NCBI GenBank assembly: GCA_016987375.1
Contig: PJRA01000005.1
Location: 2,237,344-2,301,343, forward strand
Length of the DNA stretch: 64,000 nucleotides
Source: Brachionus koreanus
Lineage: Eukaryota > Rotifera > Eurotatoria > Ploima > Brachionidae
Direction of reading: 5' to 3'
Under the pieces are notes generated by a model, which saw only the letters and a program-made list of their open reading frames with translations, did not search any database and had not been told where the DNA came from. Positions within the stretch are counted from its first letter, which is position 1. The number at the start of each line of letters is the position of its first letter. The translations under genes were made by a program, and so were the position numbers. Below, piece after piece: positions 46,650-58,553 of the stretch.

Positions 46650-48255
46650 AATTTTTATGCAAAATCCGTTTAAAAAGCTACAAAAATTACGGCTTACCTT
46701 TTTTTCCCTATTAAATTTTTTATTATCAATTTAAATTAAATTATCTATTTAACTTCTTTTTAAAATAATTTTTTTTTCATGATCACACAGGCTTTTGGTA
46801 TTTTTTGTATCTTTTTTTGGATTTATTGGTCATTAATAAAAATTTAAAAAATAATTTTTCTTTATAAATATTAGACTCATTAAAAAAAAATAATTATTGG
46901 CAAAGCTTATATGATTGTACCCTTAGACAGTAGCAGACTTTTATAACTATTCATTACTTATTCTTCTTCCTCTAATATGAATTGATTAAAAAACGGATAA
47001 AATTTTTGATTTAGATTAACTTCTTGGCTTATCTTAAAGATTTTTAAAAAGCTCTGTGAAAATCGGTAACTTGTTTTGGAGTCCATAGTTAAAGAATCAA
47101 TTTTAGGGACTTAAAAACAATTTAATATTTATTAGATTTTATTTCTGAAGCGATTTCTAAATGTTTACCAGTTGACATCACTGACAAAGACTTTCAATAA
47201 AGTCTCTCATAGAGGGCTTCTGTATAAACTCAAATTTATTGAATTTGGTCAAGGCTTTTCGTTTAGAACGTGTTCAAAAAGTAGTATTGGGGGATACAAG
47301 CTCAAATTTGGTAAAAGTTAACATGAGGTTCAGAAGGTTCAGTTCTAGGTTTTTTCTTATTTATCATTTTTACGAATGATATGCTGAATATCTTCCAAAA
47401 ACATTGTGTAGCTTTTGGTTATGACACGAAGATCTTATTAACAATTAATAATTTCAACTCAATTTATAGCCAACAAACAAATTTAGATAAGCAGCAGTGC
47501 TACTACTATTTAAGTTTTTAATTTGATTAAATTTAATTTTAATTTTTATTATCTACAATTTATTTTGTGATTATGGATTTTTTTAGAAAATATTCAATTC
47601 AAATTTTTTTAGGTCGTTGATTAAATCAGATTCAGAATTTGATTTAAATGAAAAAGGAATAAATTTTTGATAATTGCGATGGTTGCTTTTTATTGTCGAT
47701 AAAATTACATAATTTTCATTAAATCACATTAGATTAAAAAATTTGCACCGACTGAACATTGTTTCAAGTGGCAATAATTCAGTTAGTCATTTGAGTCTTA
47801 TACAAAAAATGATCAGATTATTAGTTCAAAATTAAAATACATTCCAATAGCATATGCTTGACAATAATAGCTAATCACTAAAAAAGTTTATCTTTACCTA
47901 AATCACACCATAGTTGAAGCAATATCAGAATTTTTAAAATTTTTTAAGTCAAAACGATCAATTAGATGATTTTTATATGTTCAGTAAAATTTAGGAAACT
48001 AAATTCAAATAAAAAAGTTGAATTTTTTAATGGATTAAATAAAAAATTTGAACGTTTAAATTTATTTGAGCTTTTTAGTTGAATGATATTTTAAAAAATT
48101 TTCATTTAGTTATCGGATTTCCTTTGTTTAATTTACAAAAGGATGAATCCATTAAAAATTGTGTATTTTTGAGGCAAAATATTTTCATCTATTGAATACT
48201 TAAAATTAAGCTCTTTTGAAATATTGAAATTAAGAAAAAACAACTATATACCAAA
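46650..48255. other. Spacer between the two thioredoxin genes, with a LINE relic
   Basis: 1.6 kb of AT-rich DNA. A decayed LINE RT fragment occupies about 47170-47510. The rest shows no coding signal. Confidence 0.6.
47170..47510 (+). mobile_element. LINE RT fragment between the thioredoxin genes
   Basis: The plus strand reads KVSHRGLLYKLKFIEFGQGF (following the FDKVSH motif), then in another frame SVLGFFLFIIFTNDMLNIFQ, the VPQGSVLGPLLFLLFINDL block of non-LTR polymerases. The catalytic FADDT box that should follow is altered (AFGYDTKI). It is clearly inactive. Confidence 0.8.
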
Positions 48256-49512
48256 ATGAGTCAAAAATCAAAAAGTATTATAAAAATTTCAAGCATAGAT
48301 GAGTTTGAACAGCTGATAGTTGAAGGTCCGGTTATAGTCAATATTACGGCTTCATGGTGTGGGGCATGTCGTTTTTTCGACTCAACTCTTATCAAAATAT
48401 CCCGAGAATATTCAACGATAAAATTTTTAAAAATTGATCTTGATGAAGCAGAGGAAGTAATGTCTGATTTAATTGAGCATGTATCTAATGTTCCTCATTT
48501 TGACCTTTATCGTGATGGAATAAAAATTGGTGAGTACTGCGGATCAAAGGCGGACCAGTTAAAAATTGCAATTGAAAAATTAGAACCAAGATTAGACAAT
48601 GTAGATAATGCAATTTTAAATAGTCAAACTTTGGATGGTTCAAATAAATTCAAGTCAGAACTAGGAGAAAACAAAGAAATCGAAAATAATTCCGATCAAA
48701 TCCACAATTCAGAGATAAAAGAATCATTTAATAAATTCGTCAAAGACATCAAAAGTGTAGAGTCAGTTCAAAAAGAAGAAAAATTATCAGAGAATGTCAC
48801 TGATAGTAAATCAGTGATAACAATACTTGATTTAGAACAATTTAAGGAGTTAATTTCAAATATGGCTTCTTTGGTGTATATTCATGATCCAGCCTGTTCT
48901 CTTTCAGTTTTTATAAATCCTCTTTTCAATCAATTAGCAGACGAAAATCCTGAAATAAAATTTTTGAAAATCCATGCTGAAAAGGCAAGAGAGAAAATGC
49001 TAATAGAGCTTGAACATGTATGTGCTACGCCTCATTTTGATTTGTACGAAAAAGGAAAGAAAATACACCAATATTGTGGCGCTGATGAATTCAAGCTAAA
49101 CGAAGCTGTGTCTCTATTGAAAAATTTATTAATTGATCGACCAAAAATCGATGAGACTCTATTAAATGGAGAAGAGCAAAGAAATAGTAATATAATATTT
49201 GTTGATTCAATTGAAGAGTTCAAAGATAAAATTTCAAGTGGAGCATCGTTGATTCACTATTTAGCAGATTGGTGCCGACCATCCCTCTCGATTAAGCCAA
49301 TTATGGAAAATTTAGCATCTCGGAATGAAAATATTAAATTTATTCAGATAGATTTTGATAAAGCCAAGTTATCAATGCCAAATCAAATTAGTCATATAAA
49401 TAGTATTCCATTTTTTGAATCATATTTTAATGGAGAAAAAATTGGAGAATTCTTAGGAGATAATGTTGTTAAATTAAAGAAAAGCATAAAATTATTGGAA
49501 TCAAAAATTTAA
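48256..49512 (+). CDS. Three-domain thioredoxin-like protein with two degenerate domains
   Basis: 418 aa in one exon. Domain 1 (about 1-110) has a standard WCGAC site (residues 34-38) and the VPHFD cis-Pro loop. A Lys/Glu/Ser-rich linker follows (about 115-188). Domain 2 (about 189-295) has HDPACSLS where WCxxC should be: Trp and one Cys are lost, while the TPHFDLY loop is kept. Domain 3 (about 315-418) has ADWCRPSLS: Trp and the first Cys are kept, the second Cys is gone. Only domain 1 can do ordinary dithiol chemistry. The other two might bind partners or act by a single-Cys mechanism. No signal peptide. Not a recognised standard family; related to the single-domain gene upstream. Confidence 0.88.
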   Translation: MSQKSKSIIKISSIDEFEQLIVEGPVIVNITASWCGACRFFDSTLIKISREYSTIKFLKIDLDEAEEVMSDLIEHVSNVPHFDLYRDGIKIGEYCGSKADQLKIAIEKLEPRLDNVDNAILNSQTLDGSNKFKSELGENKEIENNSDQIHNSEIKESFNKFVKDIKSVESVQKEEKLSENVTDSKSVITILDLEQFKELISNMASLVYIHDPACSLSVFINPLFNQLADENPEIKFLKIHAEKAREKMLIELEHVCATPHFDLYEKGKKIHQYCGADEFKLNEAVSLLKNLLIDRPKIDETLLNGEEQRNSNIIFVDSIEEFKDKISSGASLIHYLADWCRPSLSIKPIMENLASRNENIKFIQIDFDKAKLSMPNQISHINSIPFFESYFNGEKIGEFLGDNVVKLKKSIKLLESKI

Positions 49513-50074
49513 TTAAATCTAAGAAGAATCTTGATATTTTCTTCAAATTTTGATTTTTTACTAAATTAAATTCCATTAAATTTTTAAAAATAAATATTTT
49601 AAAACTACAAGATTTATTTTTCCAGTACAACTCCTAATTATCATAGCCAATTCTACGCAATGTGCTTTGATCCAAACATACAAATATAACTTGCAGATCT
49701 TGCGATTCTGCTTAGAAATTCACTGATAAAGAACAGACGTTGGCGAGCTTCTCCTTATGATTTTAAAGAATTCGATATAAAACAATATATTAAAATTTGT
49801 TGGAAAAAATTTCAATGCCTCATTTTCTTAGAGAAGGTTTTTTTTAATAAATTGTTTAAAAAATAAGACCAAGTTGAAAAATGAAATCAAGAAAATAGAG
49901 GAGGAATGGAACTACTCGCTGATATGTTTCTAAAGGCTATAGTGTAAAATGATTTATATTTTGAAGATTGATTTAGAAGGAAAAAATTTTATTCTTAATA
50001 ATATGCTGTATTATTTTTTTATTAATTTTTAACAATAACAAGATGAAAAATATCAGGTGTTATTTAAAAAGCAA
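49513..50074. other. Intergenic stretch, no gene recognised
   Basis: AT-rich. A block at 49910-49970 resembles 57259-57322 (shared AACTACTCGCTGATA and a similar continuation), suggesting a dispersed repeat. A GC-richer patch at 49640-49770 was not identified. Confidence 0.45.
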
Positions 50075-50351
50075 CTAAGTGTTTAAATCACCTCCGACAG
50101 ACCACATTTTTTTAACTTCTGCTTCAATTTCTTCATTTGTTAAAGCATTGACTCTAATAGATATTGCATTTTCTTTGCATATCACAATGAAGAGTTTGGC
50201 CAATGCAATCAAAATGATCATTTTCTTGTTCAAAATTTAATTCAGTTAATATATCGTTGGATTTTTCAACTTCTAGACTTTTTTCTTCATCAAAAAACTT
50301 AAATTTTTTCAAAACATTCTTGTGTAAATAGGAAGCATTTTTGAGAAACAT
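50075..50351 (-). pseudogene. Small unrecognised ORF with a one-base frameshift
   Basis: From an ATG at 50351 the first frame is open for 65 codons with natural composition (KKFKFFDEEKSLEVEKSNDI, LNFEQENDHFD). Near 50206 the coding character moves to another frame, which continues to a stop at 50075 (LAKLFIVICKENAIS, LTNEEIEAEVKKMWSVGGDL). Joined, it would be about 91 aa with a basic N-terminus that could be a mitochondrial presequence. It could be a small gene with an assembly error, or a decaying one. An intron does not fit (only about 30 nt available). I do not recognise the family. Confidence 0.45.
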
Positions 50352-50593
50352 ATATTTTTCTTTTTATTTAAAACCAGATATTTTTTTCAAGTTTTTTTTA
50401 CTTTTGTTTAATTTTACAAAATTAAGAAAAAGTTTATTTTTCCGTTTCATAAAGTAATAAAGTTTCGAAATTTAGCAACTTTTTTAATTTTATTCAATGA
50501 CTTAAATTGCTTTATCATAATAGAAAAATGATTTTTTTTAATCGTGTGAATTTTATTTAACGAATATTTACAAAATTTTTAGATATATAATAA

Positions 50594-52377
50594 TTAAGAA
50601 GCATTGCGACCTCTTAATCTTTTCATTAAGTTGGTTTGATTTAAGGCTGCTTTTCTTCTTCTCTCCTTTAGAAAAGTTAAAAAATAAAAACAATTTTATT
50701 TTACAAAAAGGTACCATTGGAGCTGATCCTGGTGTTATGGATACATCGAATATTTCGGAAATTCTTTTTTGTGGAGTATTTGCTGAATTTAACGTGTTCA
50801 GAAGTGCTGAGTTTGTTTCGGTGGTATCAAATTGGCTCACATCAATATTCTTTTTTAAAAAATTGAATCAATTTTTTATTTTATACAGTAAAAAAAAATT
50901 GGCAAGAATAATAAAATGTGTAAATGTTGTATGATGTAAATACTTACTTTGGCAGTTAGAATAGGCATATATCTGTGTTTAAGTGTTTGCAATTCATACT
51001 CGCAGCTGGTCAAGGCCTGCTGTAATTCATACAAAAGCACAATATCAGATCTCAATTCATTAAATTTCTCGCAAACATTCTCTGTTGCTATTGGCTTATG
51101 TTCTATCTGTAATTCATCTAGTAATTGTTCAATTGCTTTGATTTTTTTTAAGCCAACTGATTGTGGGAGTTTGGTCCTAAAGCTTCGTAAAGACACCCCA
51201 GAAACTTTATTGTCGGGAAACTTGATTCCGGTTGACTCAGTTACTGGCTTATATTTTAAACAGAATTATTTGTCTCAGTTTTAAATTTGAAAAAAATAAA
51301 AATAAACCTTAAAGACAATTGGTTTTTTGGATGATTTAGATTCAGGAACACTTGATGTTACAGATGAAGGTGACACAAGACTTTCAGATTGACTAGTTTT
51401 TGTTAATTTATTGCTGGTTACCACGCTAATTGAGCCATCATTCGAATTGACAGAATTTTTTCTCTGTTTAAGTTTAGACGGTTTGGATACAGCATTACTT
51501 GTTTTATTTTCACTTAATTTTGTCTTATTATTTAGATCTCCTGCAGCTGTTAACAATTTTGAGACTTCTTGTTGCTTTTTTTCTCTTTCTTTTTTGCGAA
51601 CTTCAATTTTTTTCAGCTCTTCGATCAAATAAATTTCTTCATCGACTTGTTCTTTTGTTCTGTTGAATAGTTTTTCCAATTGTTCTCGCCGCTTTTGCTC
51701 ATGCTCCATGTCAAATACAAAAATTTTAGATTCTTCCATTCCTCTAATTTTTTGAATGGTGCCAGAAACTTTATAATACCTGTCCTTGAGCTCATCAATA
51801 GTTCGATTTTTGCCTTGAAATTTTCCTGGATCCCAACGATCATGGATAACAAAAAATCTCAAGTCGTACGTTTGGCAAAGTTCGAATAAATGGTCTGTTT
51901 CTTCTTTAGTCCAATTATCATCTTTCAAATGCAGTGCATATTCTGATTCTGTGTATGTATTCAATTGAACTCTTTTATTGTACTTGGCAAACGGATATTC
52001 TTTGTCTGGGTCATCATTTGCGCATCGCCAATGACAAAAAAGTGCTGAATCAGTCCTGGCCGGATTTTTGAATTCTATCCATCGCCATTTACGCACACCG
52101 TATCTTAGCTTAGCTTTTGGATGTTTGTAAAGTTTTGGCTCTTCGGCAGGAATCAGAGGAGGCTGATCAGGATCATCTTTACTCATTAAACCCCATACTT
52201 CCCTATGAACACCTTGAGGTCTCTTAACTGATTCTGATAGGCGTTTGCTTTTTTTCTAATTTTAACAAAATAAGGAGTTATTTCAAAGATCGCTTCTCAC
52301 AGAAAGATTACCTTTTTATTTAATTTGGGCTGATTTGGTTCACTTATTTCAAGAATATCTCTAACATCACTATTCAT
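50594..52377 (-). CDS. DMAP1: DNMT1-associated protein 1
   Basis: Subunit of the SRCAP and TIP60/NuA4 chromatin complexes (yeast Swc4). Exons 52377-52312, 52255-51308, 51247-50948, 50849-50715 and 50665-50594; 506 aa, against 467 in human. Order: N-terminal KRPQGVHREVWGLM, RYGVRKWRWIEFKNPARTDS, SANT-like domain (WTKEETDHLFELCQTYDLRF and HDRWDPGKF) and a basic coiled coil. Next come a Ser/Lys linker and the DMAP1-specific domain (GVSLRSFRTKLPQSVGLKKI, ELRSDIVLLYELQQALTSCE), with a basic C-terminus. All introns are short. The C-terminal tail is less conserved and exons 4-5 rest mainly on splice phase. Confidence 0.93.
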
Positions 52378-54131
52378 TTTTTTTATAAAACATTAGAAAT
52401 TTATAAAACATATTTATAGATAGAAAAAAAAAATAACTTAGATTAAATTATTTACATGTAGTGAATTATTTTTCAAAACTAACTTAACTTGTAAATTCTA
52501 AGTTGATTTAGGCTAGCTTGGAAAGTTGCCTTTTTAATCGGAAAGCTAAAATATTTTCATGTCAGTTCAAAATAATGGTTAACAGAAATAAAAGGTTAAA
52601 GAAAGCCGGACAAATTACTAATCAAAATTTCAAATTTGGTTATGTAAACAAATTAAACATTCCTTTGAAATATAAATTAAAATTTTTCAAGAATAAAAAA
52701 AAATCTTAAATTTCTAAAAGCTATTTTATTATATTTTTTTTCTATCAAATAAAAAAAGGTCTAAAAAACCCTCGAATTTTCAAATGTTAAATAAAAGTTT
52801 ATAAAATCATTTTTTCCTTGAATATTTCAAAGATGCTCAATGATTACTGGTATGTGTAAGTGTTGGATACCGTAAGTGACGACTACCAAAAATTTTTTTT
52901 AATAACATTTGGCACAAATAATGGATGGATGAGAATCCGTCAGATAAAAAACATAACTGTCAGATTTACATTTTATTATAATAGACAAAAAAACTTGTAT
53001 AGACCTCATAGGTCAAAAATTATTAAAAAATAATTTCAAAATTAAATAAAATAAATATAAAAGTACTCAATTTTTTTTTAAACTCAATTTACATTTTGTC
53101 AGAAATACAATTATCAGATCATTTAACTTACTGTCAGATAAAAGAATATAAAGTGTCAATATTTATTTAAAATTTAGAATTTTTCTTTAAATTATTTGGA
53201 CTGAAATTTTTTAAACAACTTAATTAAGGTAATTGGAAACAAAGCACTCGTATATGCCGTATACTAGTTCAAACACTAAATTTCTATGCATATAATCAAT
53301 ATAGCTAACCGGGAACGTGTCTTTGAAGTGTTCCCTTGAATCATAGTGTCTAACATCTGGTAAAATTACGAGTATTGCAAGATCCAAAAATATTACATAA
53401 GTTTTGAATTAGCAGCATTTTTGTGAAAATTGATGATTTTTCTTTATTAAACATAAGACTTTTATAAATGAAGAAGATAATTGAATTGCACACTGATTAG
53501 AATCTTTAATTTTGTACATAAATTATTTTTTTTCTACAGAGAAAATAAAAATACTGGGACAGGTAGAACGATAAGCAAATGAATTTGACATTCATTTAAA
53601 CATTTGCATTTTATATATCGAACTTTAACACTAGAAGCACCAAGGAGTCAAAATGACTCTTTTTTGATTTTTAACCGCTAAATACCAAGTCAATTTTTAT
53701 TAATTGACCATGTATTTTTTTTCAGCATAAAAATAAGAAAAAATTTAAAAATAAATCAAATTTATTTTAAAAAATTAAGTATATACTACTACAAGCATCA
53801 AAACGATTTAAACATAAAATATATTATTTATCCTTTATTTTTCATTACGAGTCATTTTGACTCGTTTTGGTGCTTCTAGTTTTAATTAGATTAGTACAAT
53901 TGGTTTGGCACAAGGTACAATTATTTTGATTTGAATAATTCGAAGTTGCGTCTCATCAAGAGAAAATGAATATCTTTGTAAGATTGCTGAATTAAATAAA
54001 AGCCAGTCTAATTTTCCCCACATTTTAATTATTCAATTTTTTTTATTTTTTGTAAATAAAATGTTTTTTGTTAAAAGTCTTTTGTCTTAATTTTTTTTTA
54101 TTTTAATGATATATTAAATAAGTATCAAATT
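52378..54131. other. Intergenic region between DMAP1 and PCNA with a piggyBac MITE
   Basis: 1.75 kb, AT-rich. It contains the DMAP1 promoter and the element at 53629-53881. A 45-codon Lys-rich ORF at 52574-52709 has no visible support as a gene. Confidence 0.5.
53629..53881. mobile_element. piggyBac-type MITE with TTAA target duplications
   Basis: 253 bp flanked on both sides by TTAA (53625-53628 and 53882-53885), the diagnostic target site of piggyBac. Terminal inverted repeats: the left end reads ACTAGAAGCACCAAGGAGTC and the right end, reverse-complemented, ACTAGAAGCACCAAAACGAG; both continue into the palindromic GAGTCAAAATGACTC. There is no transposase frame inside, so it is non-autonomous. 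Confidence 0.9.
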
Positions 54132-54976
54132 TTATTCTTCATTTACTTTGGGTGCAAGATAATATCTTAAAAAGCCTGCTTCATGACCAATGCTACTCGC
54201 AATTTTGTACTCAACCACTAAAAAAATATATTATTTCAAAAAATTTATAGTTCTAATTTCATACTTAAAGGTACTTCTTCACCCATATAGAGAATCACCG
54301 TTTCTGATAAAGTCGATGCTTTAGTAAAATAAATCAGATATCTTAAAGAAAAAGTTAAACTTAACGACTTAGTGATGTCAATTTTTATAGCATAAGCGTC
54401 TTCTCCATCTCCTTCAATTTTTGTTCCCAGTTTTAAACGAATGTTTCCAGTTCCAAGGTCACCATAAGTTATAAAGTTAACTCCTTTTCTGTCACATGAT
54501 ATTGTAATTGAATCACCAATTGTGAATAAATCGTGGCAAACTTTGCTGAATTCTGCACAAATCATTTCAATAATGCATGAATAGTCGGCATCTGGAATCG
54601 AGAGCCGCTCAATGTCCAAATTCATAAGTCTTAATTCAAAATTGCTTAGTTTATGGCTATGTTTGGATTCTAATCGAAAATTTAATAAATCAGCTGGATC
54701 GTCGGCATTTAAAACTAAAGTATCATCATTTAATCCACATTTAAGAATTTTAGCCATCGAAACAATATTAATGCCAAGCGATAAATTTTTTTCACAATTA
54801 TATTTTTCGAATAAATTTGACTTAAGAAAAAAAGTAACTAACGAAACGTGAGATGAATCCATTGCTTGAAGATAAATTCCATTTTCATCACAATCTAAAC
54901 TAGCTTCTAAAATCAAATCTTTTATTGCTTCTATAATTTTTTTCAAAAGACCAGCTTGTTTTATTACTGCATTCAT
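54132..54976 (-). CDS. PCNA: Proliferating cell nuclear antigen (DNA sliding clamp)
   Basis: Trimeric ring that tethers replicative polymerases and repair factors. Exons 54976-54265 and 54217-54132, with a 47-nt intron; 265 aa, against 261 in human. Landmarks: LKKIIEAIKDLILEASLDCD near the N-terminus, LQAMDSSHVSLVTFFL (normally LV at the loop end), LGINIVSMAKILKCG, the interdomain loop (LMNLDIERLSIPDADYSCII) and LSLTFSLRYLIYFTKAS. After the intron come VEYKIASSIGHEAGFLRYYL and APKVNEE. The C-terminal exon was recovered by phase (A|TG). Some insertions near the end of domain 2 are unusual. Confidence 0.96.
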
Positions 54977-55218
54977 TTTTTATTAAAATTATCAAAACAA
55001 AATTTGAAATTAAAAAAAGCACTACTATAAAAATAGATTAAAAATTAAAAAGAAATCCCAGTTTGCGAAATTTTCAGAAATTGAATTAAGTTATTTTTGT
55101 AAAAAAATTAAATTTTCTAAACTAGATTTTTTTATCAAGCCATTCATTAATAAATATTTTTTAAAAATAAAAAAATAATTAGTAAAAAATTTATTATTTT
55201 TTTAAATTTTATCTACAA
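54977..55218. other. Spacer between PCNA and TTLL9
   Basis: About 240 bp of AT-rich DNA upstream of PCNA and downstream of TTLL9; should hold the PCNA promoter. No motif recognised. Confidence 0.4.
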
Positions 55219-57612
55219 TTAATTTTGTTCGATTTTCTGAGATTTGCGGTTTAAAAGAATTTGTCGGTAAAGTTTTTTAAGCTGTTCTTCTCTATCATTA
55301 TGACATCCTTTAGTTAAAAAAATACTTATGATTTAAATATGTAGATTCAAATAATTACCTAAAAAACTATTTAGTCTCGATTGTTCTGTATTACAATCCT
55401 CTACTATTACTGGACCATCATTCCATATTAAATCAAAGCCTCCAACTCTTTTTTCTTTTCCAGTCAACCTTATTACCCAATTTTAAATGAAAAAAATCTA
55501 AATCACGATTAGCTACCTATTCTCCATGTCAACAATTGTAAGTGTATCATCTAATAAACGAAATTTTAACTCATAATCTTCTTGACTGCTTGCAGTTAAT
55601 GCAGGAGAGGCATTAATTTCAATCAACCAGCTACAATAAAAATTATTTTAGACTAACATTTCTAGTTTATATCTGAAATTACGGTTTTAATTCGGAATCT
55701 AAAAGAATATCATATCCATAAAGTTCAAAACAATGTTTATCATTTATAATTGTTTTTTGAACACTTTGAAGACTTTTTATGAATATATCATCCATCAATC
55801 TGAACATTGTTTCGACTTCTTCTAGCCCATGCTTGGCTATTAGATATTGTCTCAAATTTTGTATCGACCATTTAGCTCCTTTGTCTGGATCGTAATTTGG
55901 TGCTTGTTTTTGAATAGCATTATTTGTAATATGAACATCTTTGGTGATTAAAAAGTAAAAAAATATAGTTTTCAAAATTAATTTACAAGTGTCTCCAATG
56001 CTGTTTAAAGAAAATCTGGTTCCAGATAAACGAGCGAATCCTTCTCTATAAAGATATGCTTTTAGTGGATTAAACTTTAAATAAAATTTATAAAATTTTA
56101 AAATAATAAACTTTATCTTTTGATTACCGATGTTACTAGTACATAAATTCTCATGTCAAATTTTTTACCTCCTATCAAATAAGGATTAGATAAATACCTT
56201 TGAACAACGTAAATTTCTGGTGGATCTTTTGACGGATCGTTTAATTTTTCTGTATTTTTATTTTCACCCTCAAAAATGATTTTAATTCAATTTACAGAGA
56301 CAAAATTATGCATTTTTTACTTTTTTCCAATCTGTTATGTCTTTTAGATCAATAAACAAAAATATTCCTTTTCCTTGAGCACGACCAGCTGGTTTCATGA
56401 TCCAAATTGTTCCTGGTTTTCGTTTAAATTCTTCAACAAACATATGATACTCAGACTTTAACAAAAAAATATATTATAGTTTATTTACTCTTATCAAACA
56501 ATTTATTTATTATTATATATTCTTTATTTTTCAATAGCTAATTCAAAAAATAATCAATTATTTTAACACTTAAAAGTCGGAGGAATTTTTCGACCCATTT
56601 ATTGAATAAAAAAGAAATAAAGGAAGTAAAACAAGGAGTTCAAAAGATCAATTCCGCCTTTGAGTGCAAAAATTTGGCGATCAATCAATTAATTTGATGC
56701 CAGACTTGAAAAGAAAATAGAATTTGTAAGTTTAGTATAAAATAAATATATTTTAAGAAAGATATTTTTTCTCAGACATATAATCATACTGTACATTTAA
56801 ATTGGAAAAAAATTTCTCTATTTGATAATAAAAATTTTCAATGTAATGACTCTTTTTCTCAGAGAACAACATTCAAAAAAAATACATGTCATGAATTTTT
56901 TAGCTCAAAAATTTGTAAACTAAGTTTTTCGCTAAAACTACTAATTTTAAGTTTTTTAAAGGTTTGAATTAAATTTTTTTTTAAACAAGAAATTAGACAA
57001 AATGATATGTTTAATTCCTTGTATATGTTATTCCAAAAAATTTTATAAAATGAAAATTTTTAAAATAAAATTTTTAAATTTTGGTAAAGGATCTTTCTCC
57101 TTCTTATTATCGTCTTTTTCGCTCAATGACTCTTTTTTTTTTTAGATGACAGCATACTACTAGCTAAGACTAAAATTAAGAAGGGTGATATCAGTTTTAC
57201 TAACCATTAACTATTTTTTTTGACTCTAAAAGCGGTGAACGGTAAATGAGAGTAATCTAACTACTCGCTGATAGATTGCTTAAAACTTTCGAGCATATTA
57301 TTAATTTATAATTTGAAGATTAGCTATTGCTTTTTTTGATAGATTAAAAAAGTAAAAAAATACAAAAAATATTTTCACTTTACTATTGTAATAATTTAGA
57401 AGTACTAATCCGAATTTTATGAGTAAAAACTTTAAGTTTATTTTTTTATTTTCTACAGGTAAATAATTTTATCTTAAGATAAAAATAATTTAATAATATA
57501 AAATAGTACCGGAAGTACAAAAGTTGTTGGAAAAAAGTCCCATTTTAAAGACTCAAGCTTATTTTGTTCTCTATCATATTGTCGTTTAAATCTTTTTAGA
57601 TTTTTAACCATC
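55219..57612 (-). CDS. TTLL9: Tubulin tyrosine ligase-like 9 (5' part missing in a gap)
   Basis: TTL-family polyglutamylase of axonemal tubulin, needed for cilia and flagella. Eight exons seen: 57612-57510, 56455-56321, 56268-56128, 56074-55987, 55938-55683, 55630-55517, 55468-55359 and 55307-55219. Blocks in order: [15 protein letters not shown]...[27 protein letters not shown] (nucleotide binding), [86 protein letters not shown] (catalytic Glu and Asn) and the TTLL9-type tail [16 protein letters not shown]. All joints are in phase. The N-terminal exons should lie in the N run at 57613-58553 or beyond. The intron at 56456-57509 is 1054 nt. Confidence 0.93.
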
Positions 57613-58553
57613 NNNNNNNNNNNNNNNNNNNNNNNNNNNNNNNNNNNNNNNNNNNNNNNNNNNNNNNNNNNNNNNNNNNNNNNNNNNNNNNNNNNNNNNN
57701 NNNNNNNNNNNNNNNNNNNNNNNNNNNNNNNNNNNNNNNNNNNNNNNNNNNNNNNNNNNNNNNNNNNNNNNNNNNNNNNNNNNNNNNNNNNNNNNNNNNN
57801 NNNNNNNNNNNNNNNNNNNNNNNNNNNNNNNNNNNNNNNNNNNNNNNNNNNNNNNNNNNNNNNNNNNNNNNNNNNNNNNNNNNNNNNNNNNNNNNNNNNN
57901 NNNNNNNNNNNNNNNNNNNNNNNNNNNNNNNNNNNNNNNNNNNNNNNNNNNNNNNNNNNNNNNNNNNNNNNNNNNNNNNNNNNNNNNNNNNNNNNNNNNN
58001 NNNNNNNNNNNNNNNNNNNNNNNNNNNNNNNNNNNNNNNNNNNNNNNNNNNNNNNNNNNNNNNNNNNNNNNNNNNNNNNNNNNNNNNNNNNNNNNNNNNN
58101 NNNNNNNNNNNNNNNNNNNNNNNNNNNNNNNNNNNNNNNNNNNNNNNNNNNNNNNNNNNNNNNNNNNNNNNNNNNNNNNNNNNNNNNNNNNNNNNNNNNN
58201 NNNNNNNNNNNNNNNNNNNNNNNNNNNNNNNNNNNNNNNNNNNNNNNNNNNNNNNNNNNNNNNNNNNNNNNNNNNNNNNNNNNNNNNNNNNNNNNNNNNN
58301 NNNNNNNNNNNNNNNNNNNNNNNNNNNNNNNNNNNNNNNNNNNNNNNNNNNNNNNNNNNNNNNNNNNNNNNNNNNNNNNNNNNNNNNNNNNNNNNNNNNN
58401 NNNNNNNNNNNNNNNNNNNNNNNNNNNNNNNNNNNNNNNNNNNNNNNNNNNNNNNNNNNNNNNNNNNNNNNNNNNNNNNNNNNNNNNNNNNNNNNNNNNN
58501 NNNNNNNNNNNNNNNNNNNNNNNNNNNNNNNNNNNNNNNNNNNNNNNNNNNNN
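57613..58553. other. Assembly gap (941 N)
   Basis: Run of N directly next to a TTLL9 exon. Reading frames drawn across it are artefacts. Confidence 0.98.

Noticed and set aside
52518..52709. Short Lys-rich ORF between DMAP1 and PCNA
   Set aside because: AT-rich low-complexity translation, no family match known to me and no splice or promoter support. It might be a tiny gene, but I cannot support it.
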